In this document: one piece after another, positions 33,171 through 40,615 of the stretch
Layout of the letters: the number at the start of each line of letters is the position of its first letter
Numbering within the stretch: position 1 is the first letter of the stretch
Assembly (NCBI GenBank): GCA_947449695.1
Contig: CANFST010000025.1
Location: 1 to 40,615 of the forward strand
Direction: 5' to 3'
Length of the DNA stretch: 40,615 nt
Source: Chitinophagales bacterium
GTDB lineage: Bacteria > Bacteroidota > Bacteroidia > Chitinophagales > CAIODY01
Made by a program: the position numbers and the translations under genes
The notes under the pieces: generated by a model
The model's input: only the letters and a program-made list of their open reading frames with translations
The model's database searches: none
What the model was told of the DNA's origin: nothing

Positions 33171-34712
33171 ATGATGAAACATTTGTTCGTAACAATATTT
33201 TTAATAAATATATTAAGTCAAGCTAATGCCCAAATTAAATCGGGTAATATTGAGGCACACATTTCCAATGCGGTATTTTCGGATGCTGCAACTGGAAGTT
33301 ATGTTGAAACATATTTATCTGTTAATCCGCATACTTTATTCTATAAAAAACAACCCGACTCTACTTATAAGGCTTCATTAATTGTTATAATCATCTTTAA
33401 AAAGAATGGTAATGAAATAGTCCAGTTCGATAAATTCCAATTAAATACAGTCGCTTATAAAAATTCTACTGAAATAAAAAATATCAATTCTGCATTAATT
33501 GACTTACGCAGAAATGCTTTGCCAAAAGGCAATTATACTGTTATTACACAAATCGAAAATGAAAATAAAAAAATTGAATTAATTGATTCAACCTTAAAGG
33601 TTGATATCAAAACAACCCAATTCTCTTTTTCTGATATCGAATTATTAGATACTTTTTATCAAGAAAAAACAAAATCAATATTTCAACGAGGTGATATAAG
33701 TTTAATACCAATGGTAATGAATTATTTTCCATCGTTAAAAAACAAGCTAAGTTTCTACACTGAAATTTATCCACCATCAAGTGCTCAAAAAGACCGGAAA
33801 TTTATTTTACAATTTGCTATTTCAAAAAAGGAGACAGGAAAACTTTTAGAAGAGTTCTCCAATTCTGAAGTGTTGGAATACGCTGATGTTATACCAGTTT
33901 TACAAACTTTAGATATTTCAAAATTATCAAGTGGCAACTACAATTTGAATTTACAATTACTTAATAGAAATAATGAAATTTTTGCAACTACATCTATTCC
34001 TTTTCAACGTTTTAAAGCATTGTCACGTAAATCTGATAACAGCACCGATACTTTATATTTCAATAGTGAAGTTGATTTAAATAAAGTATTTGTTCGCTTA
34101 TTTTCTAAAGAAGAAATACGAACGAGATTGAAAACAATCTTCCCGATTGCTGCTGTAAACGAGGGTAGGTATATTGATAATTTAGTTGCAGAAAATAATG
34201 AAGAACATATGAAAAGGTTTTATTATAACTTTTGGCTACGACGTAACCATACTAATCCAGTTGCTGCCTTTAATGAATATGAGGCTGAGTTGAAAATTGT
34301 AAATAATAGTTATGGAACTTCTTATAAATATGGATTTGAAACTGATAGAGGCAGGGTTCGTTTGCAATATGGCGCCCCAAATACTATTCAATATTCTGCT
34401 GATGGAGGCAATACTGGTAGCCCTTATGAAGTATGGGATTACTATGCTTTAGATAATCAAACTAATATACAATTTGTTTTTTCGCCAAGAGATAGAGCAA
34501 GTAACGAATATGAAATTGTATTTACCAACAAAACTGGAGAAAAAAATTATTCTTGGAACTCAGGTAATTCTACTCAAAGTGCTATGCCTATTTACGATGG
34601 TGTAAATCAAGATGCATGGGGAAATACTTTGGGGAGAGATTTAAATTCGCCAACAGGTACCTCTAATACTCAAGGAAGTGGTTTGAACTCAATTATGAAT
34701 AATCCAAAATAA
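33171..34712 (+). CDS. GWxTD domain-containing exported protein
   Basis: A 513-residue protein with signal peptide (MMKHLFVTIFLINILSQANA). ATG codons at 33171 and 33174 are both possible starts. The first ~330 residues are beta-rich with no named domain. The C-terminal ~120 residues match the GWxTD domain: YYNFWLRRNHTNPVAAFNEYEAEL, then the segment YGFETDRGRVRLQYGAPN, then PYEVWDYYALDNQTNIQFVF. The eponymous Gly-Trp is replaced here (YGFETD), although T-D-R-G-R is kept. Function of the family is unknown. It is first in an operon for lipid and wall enzymes, with the acyltransferase 18 nt downstream, suggesting an envelope role. Confidence 0.83.
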   Translation: MMKHLFVTIFLINILSQANAQIKSGNIEAHISNAVFSDAATGSYVETYLSVNPHTLFYKKQPDSTYKASLIVIIIFKKNGNEIVQFDKFQLNTVAYKNSTEIKNINSALIDLRRNALPKGNYTVITQIENENKKIELIDSTLKVDIKTTQFSFSDIELLDTFYQEKTKSIFQRGDISLIPMVMNYFPSLKNKLSFYTEIYPPSSAQKDRKFILQFAISKKETGKLLEEFSNSEVLEYADVIPVLQTLDISKLSSGNYNLNLQLLNRNNEIFATTSIPFQRFKALSRKSDNSTDTLYFNSEVDLNKVFVRLFSKEEIRTRLKTIFPIAAVNEGRYIDNLVAENNEEHMKRFYYNFWLRRNHTNPVAAFNEYEAELKIVNNSYGTSYKYGFETDRGRVRLQYGAPNTIQYSADGGNTGSPYEVWDYYALDNQTNIQFVFSPRDRASNEYEIVFTNKTGEKNYSWNSGNSTQSAMPIYDGVNQDAWGNTLGRDLNSPTGTSNTQGSGLNSIMNNPK

Positions 34713-34730
34713 TTTTTGCATTTTTACCCA

Positions 34731-35606
34731 ATGCAATTTATAGGTTTTTATTTTTTCTACATTTTTGCAATTCCGTTATCAATGTTGCCAGTGCAAGTTT
34801 TGTATGGATTTAGCAATATTTTATACTTTATTATTTATTATATTTTAGGGTATCGAAAAAAAGTTGTTCGTTTAAATCTGAAAAATTCTTTTCCAGAAAA
34901 AACCGAAATAGAATTAATGAAAATCGAAAAGGCCTATTACAAAAATTTATGTGATTGGGTGATTGAAGCCATAAAGCTTTTTAGTATTTCCAAAAATGAA
35001 TTACAAGAGAGAATGAAATTTGTTGATGAAGGAAAATGGAATGAATTAAGCAAAAGCAACCGCCAAATTATAATAGTTGGTGGACATTACAATAATTTTG
35101 AGTGGGCAGCCCAACGTATTTCGATGAATAAATCATTTCAGGTTGTTGGCTTATATACCCCTTTGAGTAATCCTTATTTTGAAAAATTTATTTTCAAAAA
35201 TCGTACTCGATTTGGTATGGAAATGCTTCCTGCTAAAGAGGTTGCACAATTTATGAATAAAAAATTTGATAAATTATTTGCCGTTGGTTTTGTTGCTGAT
35301 CAAAGCCCTAGAAAAGATAGTAAGCTATATTGGACAAATTTTTTAAATCAAGAAACTGCAGTATTTACTGGTGTTGAGCGATATGCTCTGCAGATTGATG
35401 CACAGGTGGTTTTTATGTATCCTGAAAAAATAAAACGTGGGTATTATCAAATGAGATTTGAATTAATTTGTGATGAACCAACCAAGGTTTTACCCTTTGT
35501 AATTTCCGAAACTCATACAAGATATTTAGAAAATCTAATTTTGAAATCTCCTGAAAGCTGGATGTGGAGCCATAAACGATGGAAATTAAAAAAGGAAAAA
35601 TACTAA
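34731..35606 (+). CDS. Lysophospholipid acyltransferase family protein (LpxL/HtrB-like)
   Basis: A 291-residue membrane-associated acyltransferase from the ATG at 34731 (MQFIGFYFFYIFAIPLSMLP); an upstream in-frame TTG at 34716 is unlikely. An N-terminal membrane helix is followed by the active-site HX4E motif in VGGHYNNFEWAAQRI and by FVADQSPRKDSKLYWTNFLNQETAVFTGVE, the standard pair of blocks in lipid A late acyltransferases. The end, LKSPESWMWSHKRWK, is typical as well. It probably adds a secondary acyl chain to lipid A at the inner membrane; ornithine or amino lipids are alternatives known in this superfamily. It is the second gene of the operon and is 7 nt before mltG. Confidence 0.9.
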   Translation: MQFIGFYFFYIFAIPLSMLPVQVLYGFSNILYFIIYYILGYRKKVVRLNLKNSFPEKTEIELMKIEKAYYKNLCDWVIEAIKLFSISKNELQERMKFVDEGKWNELSKSNRQIIIVGGHYNNFEWAAQRISMNKSFQVVGLYTPLSNPYFEKFIFKNRTRFGMEMLPAKEVAQFMNKKFDKLFAVGFVADQSPRKDSKLYWTNFLNQETAVFTGVERYALQIDAQVVFMYPEKIKRGYYQMRFELICDEPTKVLPFVISETHTRYLENLILKSPESWMWSHKRWKLKKEKY

Positions 35607-35613
35607 AAAAATT

Positions 35614-36747
35614 ATGGGTAATATTTTTCAAAAAATACATCACTTAAAAAAGTGGAAAAAAATCTTATTAATTTGGCTCATCATCATGGCTTGTATTGGA
35701 GGTGGTTTAAGCTGGCGTTTGTATCAAAATTTCTTTCGCTCAAATATTAATAAATCACTTCTTAAGCCTGAATCCATCTACATTCCTACAGGCTCAAAAT
35801 ACAATGATGTGTTGAAGATTTTAGATAAAAATCATTTACTCATCAATCGAACAACATTTTTATGGCTGGCAAAACAATTAGATTATCCTGACCATATTAA
35901 ACCTGGTAAATATAAAATTGAACCCAACATGAGCAACTTTAAGTTGATTAAAATGTTGCGTAGTGGTGCTCAAACCCCAGTTCATTTAGTTGTTGGAAAA
36001 TACAGGCTCAATCATCAGTTCAGGGTTTTTGTTGCAAAAAATTTAGAGCCCGATTCAATTGCCTTGCAAAATTCATTTGACACTGTTTTCGCCAATTTGA
36101 AAATTGATACGACTGACCATTTTAAAGACATGACTGGTTATGTAATTCCAAACACTTATGAATTTTGGTGGAATGTTTCGCCATCAAAATTTTGGAGAAC
36201 CATTCTTTCAGAATATAAGAAATTTTGGAATCCGAATCGAAAATTGCTGGCGCAACAACTTGGTTTAACACCTTATCAAGTAACAATTTTAGCTTCAATT
36301 GTTGATGAGGAAACCGCAATGGATGATGAAAAACCAACCATTGCTGGCGTTTACATAAACCGATTCAGGAAAAATATTTCATTGCAAGCTGACCCAACTG
36401 TTCGATTTGCCTTGCATGATTTTACAATTAAAAGAATTTTATTCGGGCACTTGAAAACAGAATCGCCTTACAATACTTATAAAATAAAGGGTTTGCCACC
36501 TGGTCCTATTTGTATTCCATCAACAACATCAATTGATGCGGTGTTAAATGCAGAGCAGCATGAGTTTATGTTTTTTTGTGCAAAAGAAGATTTTAGTGGT
36601 TATCACAACTTTGCAAAAACTTTTGAAGAACATCAAGCTAATGCAAAAAAATATCAGAAAGCATTTGTTGATAGATTTATCTTGCACAAATTTGATTCTA
36701 CGCAAAACAAAATAATAGATTCTCTAAAAAACAAGAAAGCAAATTGA
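35614..36747 (+). CDS. mltG: Endolytic transglycosylase MltG
   Basis: A 377-residue inner-membrane protein with a cytoplasmic basic start, one membrane helix at about 15-36 (ILLIWLIIMACIGGGLSW) and a periplasmic part. The LysM-like segment SIYIPTGSKYNDVLKIL and KPGKYKIEPNMSNFKLIKML precede the YceG/MltG catalytic domain. That domain has YQVTILASIVDEETAMDDEKPTIAGVYINRF with the catalytic acidic cluster, then LQADPTVRFAL and SPYNTYKIKGLPPGPICIP. It cleaves nascent glycan strands and so sets their length. The stop overlaps a TTG of the next gene, and the ATG chosen for that gene is 2 nt beyond the stop, so they are translationally close. Confidence 0.94.
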   Translation: MGNIFQKIHHLKKWKKILLIWLIIMACIGGGLSWRLYQNFFRSNINKSLLKPESIYIPTGSKYNDVLKILDKNHLLINRTTFLWLAKQLDYPDHIKPGKYKIEPNMSNFKLIKMLRSGAQTPVHLVVGKYRLNHQFRVFVAKNLEPDSIALQNSFDTVFANLKIDTTDHFKDMTGYVIPNTYEFWWNVSPSKFWRTILSEYKKFWNPNRKLLAQQLGLTPYQVTILASIVDEETAMDDEKPTIAGVYINRFRKNISLQADPTVRFALHDFTIKRILFGHLKTESPYNTYKIKGLPPGPICIPSTTSIDAVLNAEQHEFMFFCAKEDFSGYHNFAKTFEEHQANAKKYQKAFVDRFILHKFDSTQNKIIDSLKNKKAN

Positions 36748-36749
36748 AA

Positions 36750-37688
36750 ATGTATTTACTTTCAGATAAAAATATTAATCGCATTAAATCTTTCACCATT
36801 CCTGGTTTTGATGGAGTACCTTTAATTACTGTATTGCGCTTCTTTTATAAGGAAATGATGCAAGATGGGGTGGTTACACGAGCCAGTAGCATTTCATTTT
36901 TCTTTATTTTGTCAGTATTTCCTGGGCTAATTTTTTTATTGACTTTAATACCATACATACCTGTAAAGAATTTAATTACTAATTTGTTATTGAACATAAA
37001 GAGTGTTCTGCACAATGATGGAGCCTATGAGGTAGTAAGAACAATTGTAAATGACATATCTTCAAAACCTCATAGTGGGTTGCTTTCAATTGGTTTTTTG
37101 CTTTCTATTTATTCAGCAATGGGTGGTGTAAAAGCCATGATCAGCGCTTTCAACAAAAGCTATGAACATACTTTTAAAAAACGTAATATTTTTCAAACCA
37201 ATTGGGTTGCATTGAAGCTGACAATAATGTTAACTGTTATGCTTTTAGCCTCATTAATATTAATTGTAATGCAACAAAATTTATTCAAATGGCTTTTTGA
37301 TTTAATGCATATCAAGAGTACATCTGCAAAAAACATTATTGCATTTATACATTTCATTATTGTTGTTGCGCTTTTATTCTTCACTTTATCAACTCTATAT
37401 TACTATGGACCAGCGGTAAAAAAACGTTTTAAATTTATTTCTGCAGGAAGCACCTTAGCCACCATGCTTTTTATACTTACCTCTTGGGGTTTTTCTTATT
37501 TTGTAAATCACTTTGGAGCTTATAACAAACTATATGGATCTATTGGAAGTATAATTGTTATTATGCTTTGGATTTATTTTAATGCCATTGTGATTTTAAT
37601 TGGCTTTGAACTTAATGCCAGCATTGCTTTGAGTAAGAATAGATTCAAGGAAAAAGATGCTATTCTTGAATCATTTGCTGATGAATAA
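36750..37688 (+). CDS. YihY/virulence factor BrkB family membrane protein
   Basis: A 312-residue polytopic protein with about six membrane helices. The ATG at 36750 (MYLLSDKNINRIKSF) is preferred to a TTG at 36744 that overlaps the mltG stop. The family signature is visible as VTRASSISFFFILSVFPGLIFLLTLIPY, the GGVKAMISAFNKSYE block after helix 3, and IMLWIYFNAIVILIGFELNASIA at the end. The members were once labelled ribonuclease BN in error. Their role is not settled; transport of lipid or another envelope component is suspected. It is last in the GWxTD operon and converges on a hypothetical gene 7 nt away. Confidence 0.9.
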   Translation: MYLLSDKNINRIKSFTIPGFDGVPLITVLRFFYKEMMQDGVVTRASSISFFFILSVFPGLIFLLTLIPYIPVKNLITNLLLNIKSVLHNDGAYEVVRTIVNDISSKPHSGLLSIGFLLSIYSAMGGVKAMISAFNKSYEHTFKKRNIFQTNWVALKLTIMLTVMLLASLILIVMQQNLFKWLFDLMHIKSTSAKNIIAFIHFIIVVALLFFTLSTLYYYGPAVKKRFKFISAGSTLATMLFILTSWGFSYFVNHFGAYNKLYGSIGSIIVIMLWIYFNAIVILIGFELNASIALSKNRFKEKDAILESFADE

Positions 37689-37695
37689 TTATAAT

Positions 37696-38100
37696 CTATT
37701 GTGCTAAAATCCCATTTAATTGTAAATGAGGAATCGGGAAGCAGTTTTTAATTGTAATTGAATTTGGAGAAAAGAAAAATTGTTTGTCAAAAATTGTTGA
37801 GCCAATATAAAAACTTACCCAATAATTGTTTTTTAAAATAAAAACATCTTCAATCAGCATTTCTACCTTAGTTGCTTTGCCAGGTAATAATTCATCTATA
37901 AAATGTTTTAACACACTCGACTTTACTGGCCATGAGTCTATTTCACCTTCACCACTTGATTGGATTAATATGTTGGTTAAAATTTTTTCTCCAATATTTA
38001 TTGCATAAACAAACCAGGTAATTGAGCCGTCTATGTTAGTTTCGGGTACAACTGCAATTTCAACATCTGTAGCTTCGTTAATTAATTCAGATAATTTCAT
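37696..38100 (-). CDS. Conserved hypothetical protein
   Basis: A 134-residue, acidic, soluble protein without signal peptide or membrane span. It looks like a single beta-rich domain: VEIAVVPETNIDGSITWFVY, then KILTNILIQSSGEGEIDSW, LPGKATKVEMLIEDVFILKNNYWVSFYIG, and an end LPH-type IPHLQLNGILAQ. I recognise similar-looking unnamed proteins in Bacteroidota but no functional family. It has its own -7 element at 38108-38115 and is transcribed away from the ROK kinase gene. Codon use is like its neighbours. Function unknown. Confidence 0.7.
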   Translation of the reverse strand: MKLSELINEATDVEIAVVPETNIDGSITWFVYAINIGEKILTNILIQSSGEGEIDSWPVKSSVLKHFIDELLPGKATKVEMLIEDVFILKNNYWVSFYIGSTIFDKQFFFSPNSITIKNCFPIPHLQLNGILAQ

Positions 38101-38107
38101 GTTGTTG

Positions 38108-38115
38108 CAAATATA
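38108..38115 (-). promoter_or_regulatory. -7 promoter element of the hypothetical gene
   Basis: TATATTTGC on the minus strand contains an exact TAnnTTTG match 7 nt before the ATG at 38100, which would give a very short leader. No TTG is seen at the usual distance. Confidence 0.38.
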
Positions 38116-38156
38116 AGCCGTACATATTTTTTTATGGAAGTAAAAAAGCTAAAGTA

Positions 38157-38190
38157 TTTGAAAAAAAAATATTTTTAGTTTCTACTTTCG
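38157..38190 (+). promoter_or_regulatory. Promoter of the ROK kinase-methyltransferase-recG unit
   Basis: TTTG (38157-38160), a 22-nt spacer and TACTTTCG (38183-38190), one base from TAnnTTTG. It ends 14 nt before the ATG at 38205. Confidence 0.38.
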
Positions 38191-38204
38191 TTTTTTTTAG
38201 TACA

Positions 38205-39155
38205 ATGAAGACAACTATTGTAGTAGGCATCGACATAGGCGGAACCAATATTCATATAGGTTTTACTGATATATCTGGAAATATTCTGAAGAATGTAACC
38301 CTAGCAACCAAAAATTATCCTATGCCTGATAGTTTTGTGGATGCAACGGTACCCGTTATTTTAGAAGCTTGCCAGCAGAATAATTGGGCGTTAGCTGGAA
38401 TAGGGATGGGAGCTCCTAATGGTAACTTTTATACTGGTGCAATTGAATTTGCACCAAATATGCCATGGAAAGGAATTGTACCATTAGCCAAAATGATTCA
38501 GAACAAATGTCACGTGCCAGCATTTTTAACGAATGACGCAAACGCTGCGGCTATTGGCGAAATGACTTTCGGTATTGCAAAAGGAATGAAAGATTTTATT
38601 TTGATTACGCTTGGTACTGGCTTAGGAAGTGGAATTATTGCCAATGGTAAACTTATTTATGGGCATGATGGATTAGCTGGCGAATTGGGACATACTATCG
38701 CTATCAAAAATGGTCGACCATGCGGATGCGGAAGAAAGGGTTGCTTAGAAACTTATGCTTCTGCTACTGGAATTGTAACAACTGTAAAAGAAATGATAGA
38801 TGCAGGGATGCAAGGTAAAATTAACAAGGATAATATTTCAGCACTTTCTATTTATCAAGCTGCACTAGATAATGATGAATTAGCGCTAGCGGCATTTGAT
38901 TTTACTGCTAAAATATTAGGCGAATCATTAGCAGATGCAGTTGCTTATACAAGTCCTGAAGCAATCATATTCTTCGGTGGATTAGTTAATTCAGGTGAAA
39001 TATTGCTTAAACCATTAAGAACACATTTCGAAATTAATTTATTGAAGATTTACCAAAATAAAGTAAAGATTCTGCAATCGGCATTGCCTGAATCGAATGC
39101 TGCTATTTTAGGTGCTGCATCATTAATATGGAATCAATCCCAAAATAAAAATTGA
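38205..39155 (+). CDS. ROK family sugar kinase (glucokinase-like)
   Basis: A 316-residue ROK-family protein. The phosphate loop VGIDIGGTNIHIGF is at about 7-20; TNDANAAAIGE has the catalytic Asp; LITLGTGLGSGIIANGKL is the second ATP loop; and HTIAIKNGRPCGCGRKGCLETYAS contains the ROK zinc site (CGCG-x2-GCLE), with E-x-GH completed by GELGHT. No N-terminal helix-turn-helix is present, so it is a kinase and not a repressor. Glucose is the likely substrate for this length and motif set, with N-acetyl-sugars as alternatives. It leads a unit with a methyltransferase (13 nt further) and recG. Confidence 0.9.
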   Translation: MKTTIVVGIDIGGTNIHIGFTDISGNILKNVTLATKNYPMPDSFVDATVPVILEACQQNNWALAGIGMGAPNGNFYTGAIEFAPNMPWKGIVPLAKMIQNKCHVPAFLTNDANAAAIGEMTFGIAKGMKDFILITLGTGLGSGIIANGKLIYGHDGLAGELGHTIAIKNGRPCGCGRKGCLETYASATGIVTTVKEMIDAGMQGKINKDNISALSIYQAALDNDELALAAFDFTAKILGESLADAVAYTSPEAIIFFGGLVNSGEILLKPLRTHFEINLLKIYQNKVKILQSALPESNAAILGAASLIWNQSQNKN

Positions 39156-39168
39156 AATTATATTAAAC

Positions 39169-39945
39169 GTGATTTATCAGTTAAAAGCATACATAAAGTA
39201 TTTTTTTTTGGCGAAAAACCTGCATGGAGTTCATTCGCCTTTGGTATTTGATTTATTAAATGAGGTTTTTAACAATCAGCAATCCTATTATGCTTTTGAT
39301 GAAATTGAATTTATTAAGAATCAATTATCTCAATCAAAAAATAGTATTAAACAAATTGAACATGGTGCAGGAAGCAGAACAAAAAATGAATCAATAAAAA
39401 CTGTCAGCACTTTGGTTAAAAAAGTCAGCATCCCAGTCCAACAAGGAAGATGGTTATTTAATTTAGTAAGATATTTCAATCCAGATAATATTTTAGAAAT
39501 GGGCACTTGTATTGGCATTAGTACACTTTATATGGCTTTGGAAAATAAAAACAGGCCAATTGTTACGTTAGAGGGAAATCCAGATTCGGCAAATATTGCT
39601 CAAAATATTTTTAATAAGTTGGGGTTGAAAAATATCCTGTTGTTGCAAGGTGAATTTGAAAATACATTCGAAACATCATTAAATCAAATTAAAAAAATTG
39701 ATTTTGCATTTATTGATGGTAATCATCGATATGAACCTACTATAAATTATTTCAATAAGATATTACCATTTATCAATGAACAAACTGTGTTGGTTTTTCA
39801 TGATATACACTGGAGCAGGGGAATGGAAAAGGCTTGGCATGAAATCAAAAATCATCCTTCTGTTTCTGTTTCAATAGATGTTTTTTTTATGGGAATTTTA
39901 ATTTTTAGGAAGGGGATAGTTAAGCAAAATTTTGTTTTAAAATAA
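39169..39945 (+). CDS. Class I SAM-dependent methyltransferase
   Basis: A 258-residue protein. Translation begins at a GTG (39169); no upstream ATG is in frame, and the resulting start IYQLKAYIKYFFLAKNLHGVHSPLVFDLL fits the N-terminal block common to this Bacteroidota family. SAM motif I is ILEMGTCIGISTLYMAL, TLEGNPDSANIAQNIF gives the acidic residue at the end of strand 2, and DFAFIDGNHRYEPTINYFNKILPF is the DxxxH-like metal/substrate strand found in O-methyltransferases. Its substrate is unknown. It follows the ROK kinase gene by 13 nt and precedes recG by 17 nt, so all three are probably co-transcribed. Confidence 0.87.
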   Translation: MIYQLKAYIKYFFLAKNLHGVHSPLVFDLLNEVFNNQQSYYAFDEIEFIKNQLSQSKNSIKQIEHGAGSRTKNESIKTVSTLVKKVSIPVQQGRWLFNLVRYFNPDNILEMGTCIGISTLYMALENKNRPIVTLEGNPDSANIAQNIFNKLGLKNILLLQGEFENTFETSLNQIKKIDFAFIDGNHRYEPTINYFNKILPFINEQTVLVFHDIHWSRGMEKAWHEIKNHPSVSVSIDVFFMGILIFRKGIVKQNFVLK

Positions 39946-39962
39946 TTTTATCAAATTTCGCT

Positions 39963-40615
39963 TTGGAAAATTTATTACAACAACCAATTGAGTATCTCAA
40001 AGGCGTTGGGCCTGCACGAGCTGAATTGCTGAAGAAAGAATTAAACATTTTTTCGTTTGGTGATTTATTGCAGCATTACCCATTCAGATATATTGATAGA
40101 ACGAAATTTGCTACAATAAATGAAATTGATAGCGATGAAAAATATTATCAGCTTAAAGGAATTATTACTTCGGTAAAAACAATTGGAGATAATCGCCAAA
40201 AGCGCTTTGTTGCTACATTTAAAGATGCAACAGGTGTTTGTGAATTGGTTTGGTTTAAAGGTGTGCAATGGTTGGAAAAATCCATTCAGCCCAACATGGA
40301 GTATGTAGTTTATGGCCGACCACAACAATTTAATAATCGCTATAATTTTCCGCATCCAGAAGTTGAATTACTGAAAGAATTAAATGAAGGTGATGTAAAA
40401 AGTGGATTGTTTCCTGTGTATTCAACCACCGAAAAATTGAAGATGAAAGGTCTTGCCAGTAAAGCAATTGCGAAAATTCAGAAGAATTTGCTTACGCAAA
40501 TAAAACCTTCAGATGCAGCAGAATTTCTACCGCCCAATCTGATTAATGAATTGAAATTGATGATGCGTTTTGATGCATTACAAAACATTCATTTTCCACA
40601 GAATTTTTCTACTCA
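39963..40615 (+). CDS. recG: ATP-dependent DNA helicase RecG, N-terminal part (cut by window end)
   Basis: 217 codons of the N-terminus are present and the frame runs off the window. The start is a TTG (39963): the next in-frame stop upstream is at 39921 and no ATG or GTG lies between. LENLLQQPIEYLKGVGPARAELL is the expected beginning, with the helix-hairpin-helix-like KGVGP motif. FSFGDLLQHYPFRYIDRTKF and the OB-fold wedge domain (YYQLKGIITSVKTIGDNRQKRFVATFKDATGVCELVWFKG) follow. The wedge binds replication forks, and the absent C-terminal helicase motor drives fork reversal. It is third in the ROK unit, 17 nt after the methyltransferase. Confidence 0.94.
   Translation, partial: MENLLQQPIEYLKGVGPARAELLKKELNIFSFGDLLQHYPFRYIDRTKFATINEIDSDEKYYQLKGIITSVKTIGDNRQKRFVATFKDATGVCELVWFKGVQWLEKSIQPNMEYVVYGRPQQFNNRYNFPHPEVELLKELNEGDVKSGLFPVYSTTEKLKMKGLASKAIAKIQKNLLTQIKPSDAAEFLPPNLINELKLMMRFDALQNIHFPQNFST

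Noticed and set aside
36744-36752. TTG start for the YihY gene overlapping the mltG stop
   Set aside because: ATG at 36750 is two codons downstream and a better start; the overlap is not needed.
1-40615. CRISPR array, tRNA, insertion sequence or prophage
   Set aside because: No regularly spaced repeats, cloverleaf sequence, transposase, integrase or phage gene was seen on reading both strands; this is by eye, so short or degenerate remnants could be missed.

Overview
The window is an AT-rich stretch of a chromosome from the phylum Bacteroidota. I cannot fix the genus; Chitinophagales-like is a guess. Evidence for the phylum: type IX secretion (T9SS) sorting domains ending PSGIYFIKATDEKGN-type and in the M4 protease; tandem OmpH genes behind uppS-bamA; a GWxTD-family protein; a WbqC-like protein; a periplasmic-TPR histidine kinase; a RpoC of about 1433 residues; and promoters fitting the Bacteroidota pattern TTG/TTTG, a 16-22 nt gap, then TAnnTTTG. 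No rRNA, tRNA, CRISPR array, IS element or phage gene was found.

Layout. 1-743: contig edge with a 23-base G run, then the tail of a secreted T9SS cargo protein whose reading frame breaks near 540. 746-2849: a DUF58 protein (-) diverging from a GT4-like glycosyltransferase (+). 2863-5278: a leftward unit of DUF1571 protein, lipoprotein and AraC regulator. 5488-6000: small lipoprotein with a strong terminator. 6066-8684: NarL-type response regulator and TPR histidine kinase, with a large inverted repeat at the kinase promoter. 8863-14535: pyruvate/2-oxoacid dehydrogenase E2 followed by rpoC, with no rpoB next to it. 14848-19513: leftward uppS-bamA-ompH-ompH envelope operon. 19619-24676: an aspartate-centred group of L-aspartate oxidase, cyanophycinase, isoaspartyl peptidase and a GH3 ligase. 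24771-26759: DedA and an MFS transporter. 26814-29948: large secreted M4 metalloprotease. 30077-32332: SDR, prmA and a DUF6580 membrane protein, with a highly structured stretch before prmA. 32505-37688: WbqC (-) diverging from a rightward GWxTD, lipid A-type acyltransferase, mltG and YihY operon. 37696-40615: conserved hypothetical (-), then ROK kinase, methyltransferase and recG, the last running off the window.

Most of the window is core metabolism and envelope biogenesis. uppS makes the undecaprenyl carrier, DedA proteins are linked to its recycling, BamA and OmpH build the outer membrane, and MltG cuts nascent glycan. In the aspartate group, cyanophycinase would release beta-Asp-Arg, isoaspartyl peptidase would free aspartate, and NadB could feed it into NAD. 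The parts I think most worth a second look are the detached rpoC, the attenuator-like leader of prmA, the palindrome over the histidine-kinase promoter, and the GH3/isoaspartyl-peptidase pairing. I see no clear-cut new defence or mobile system.
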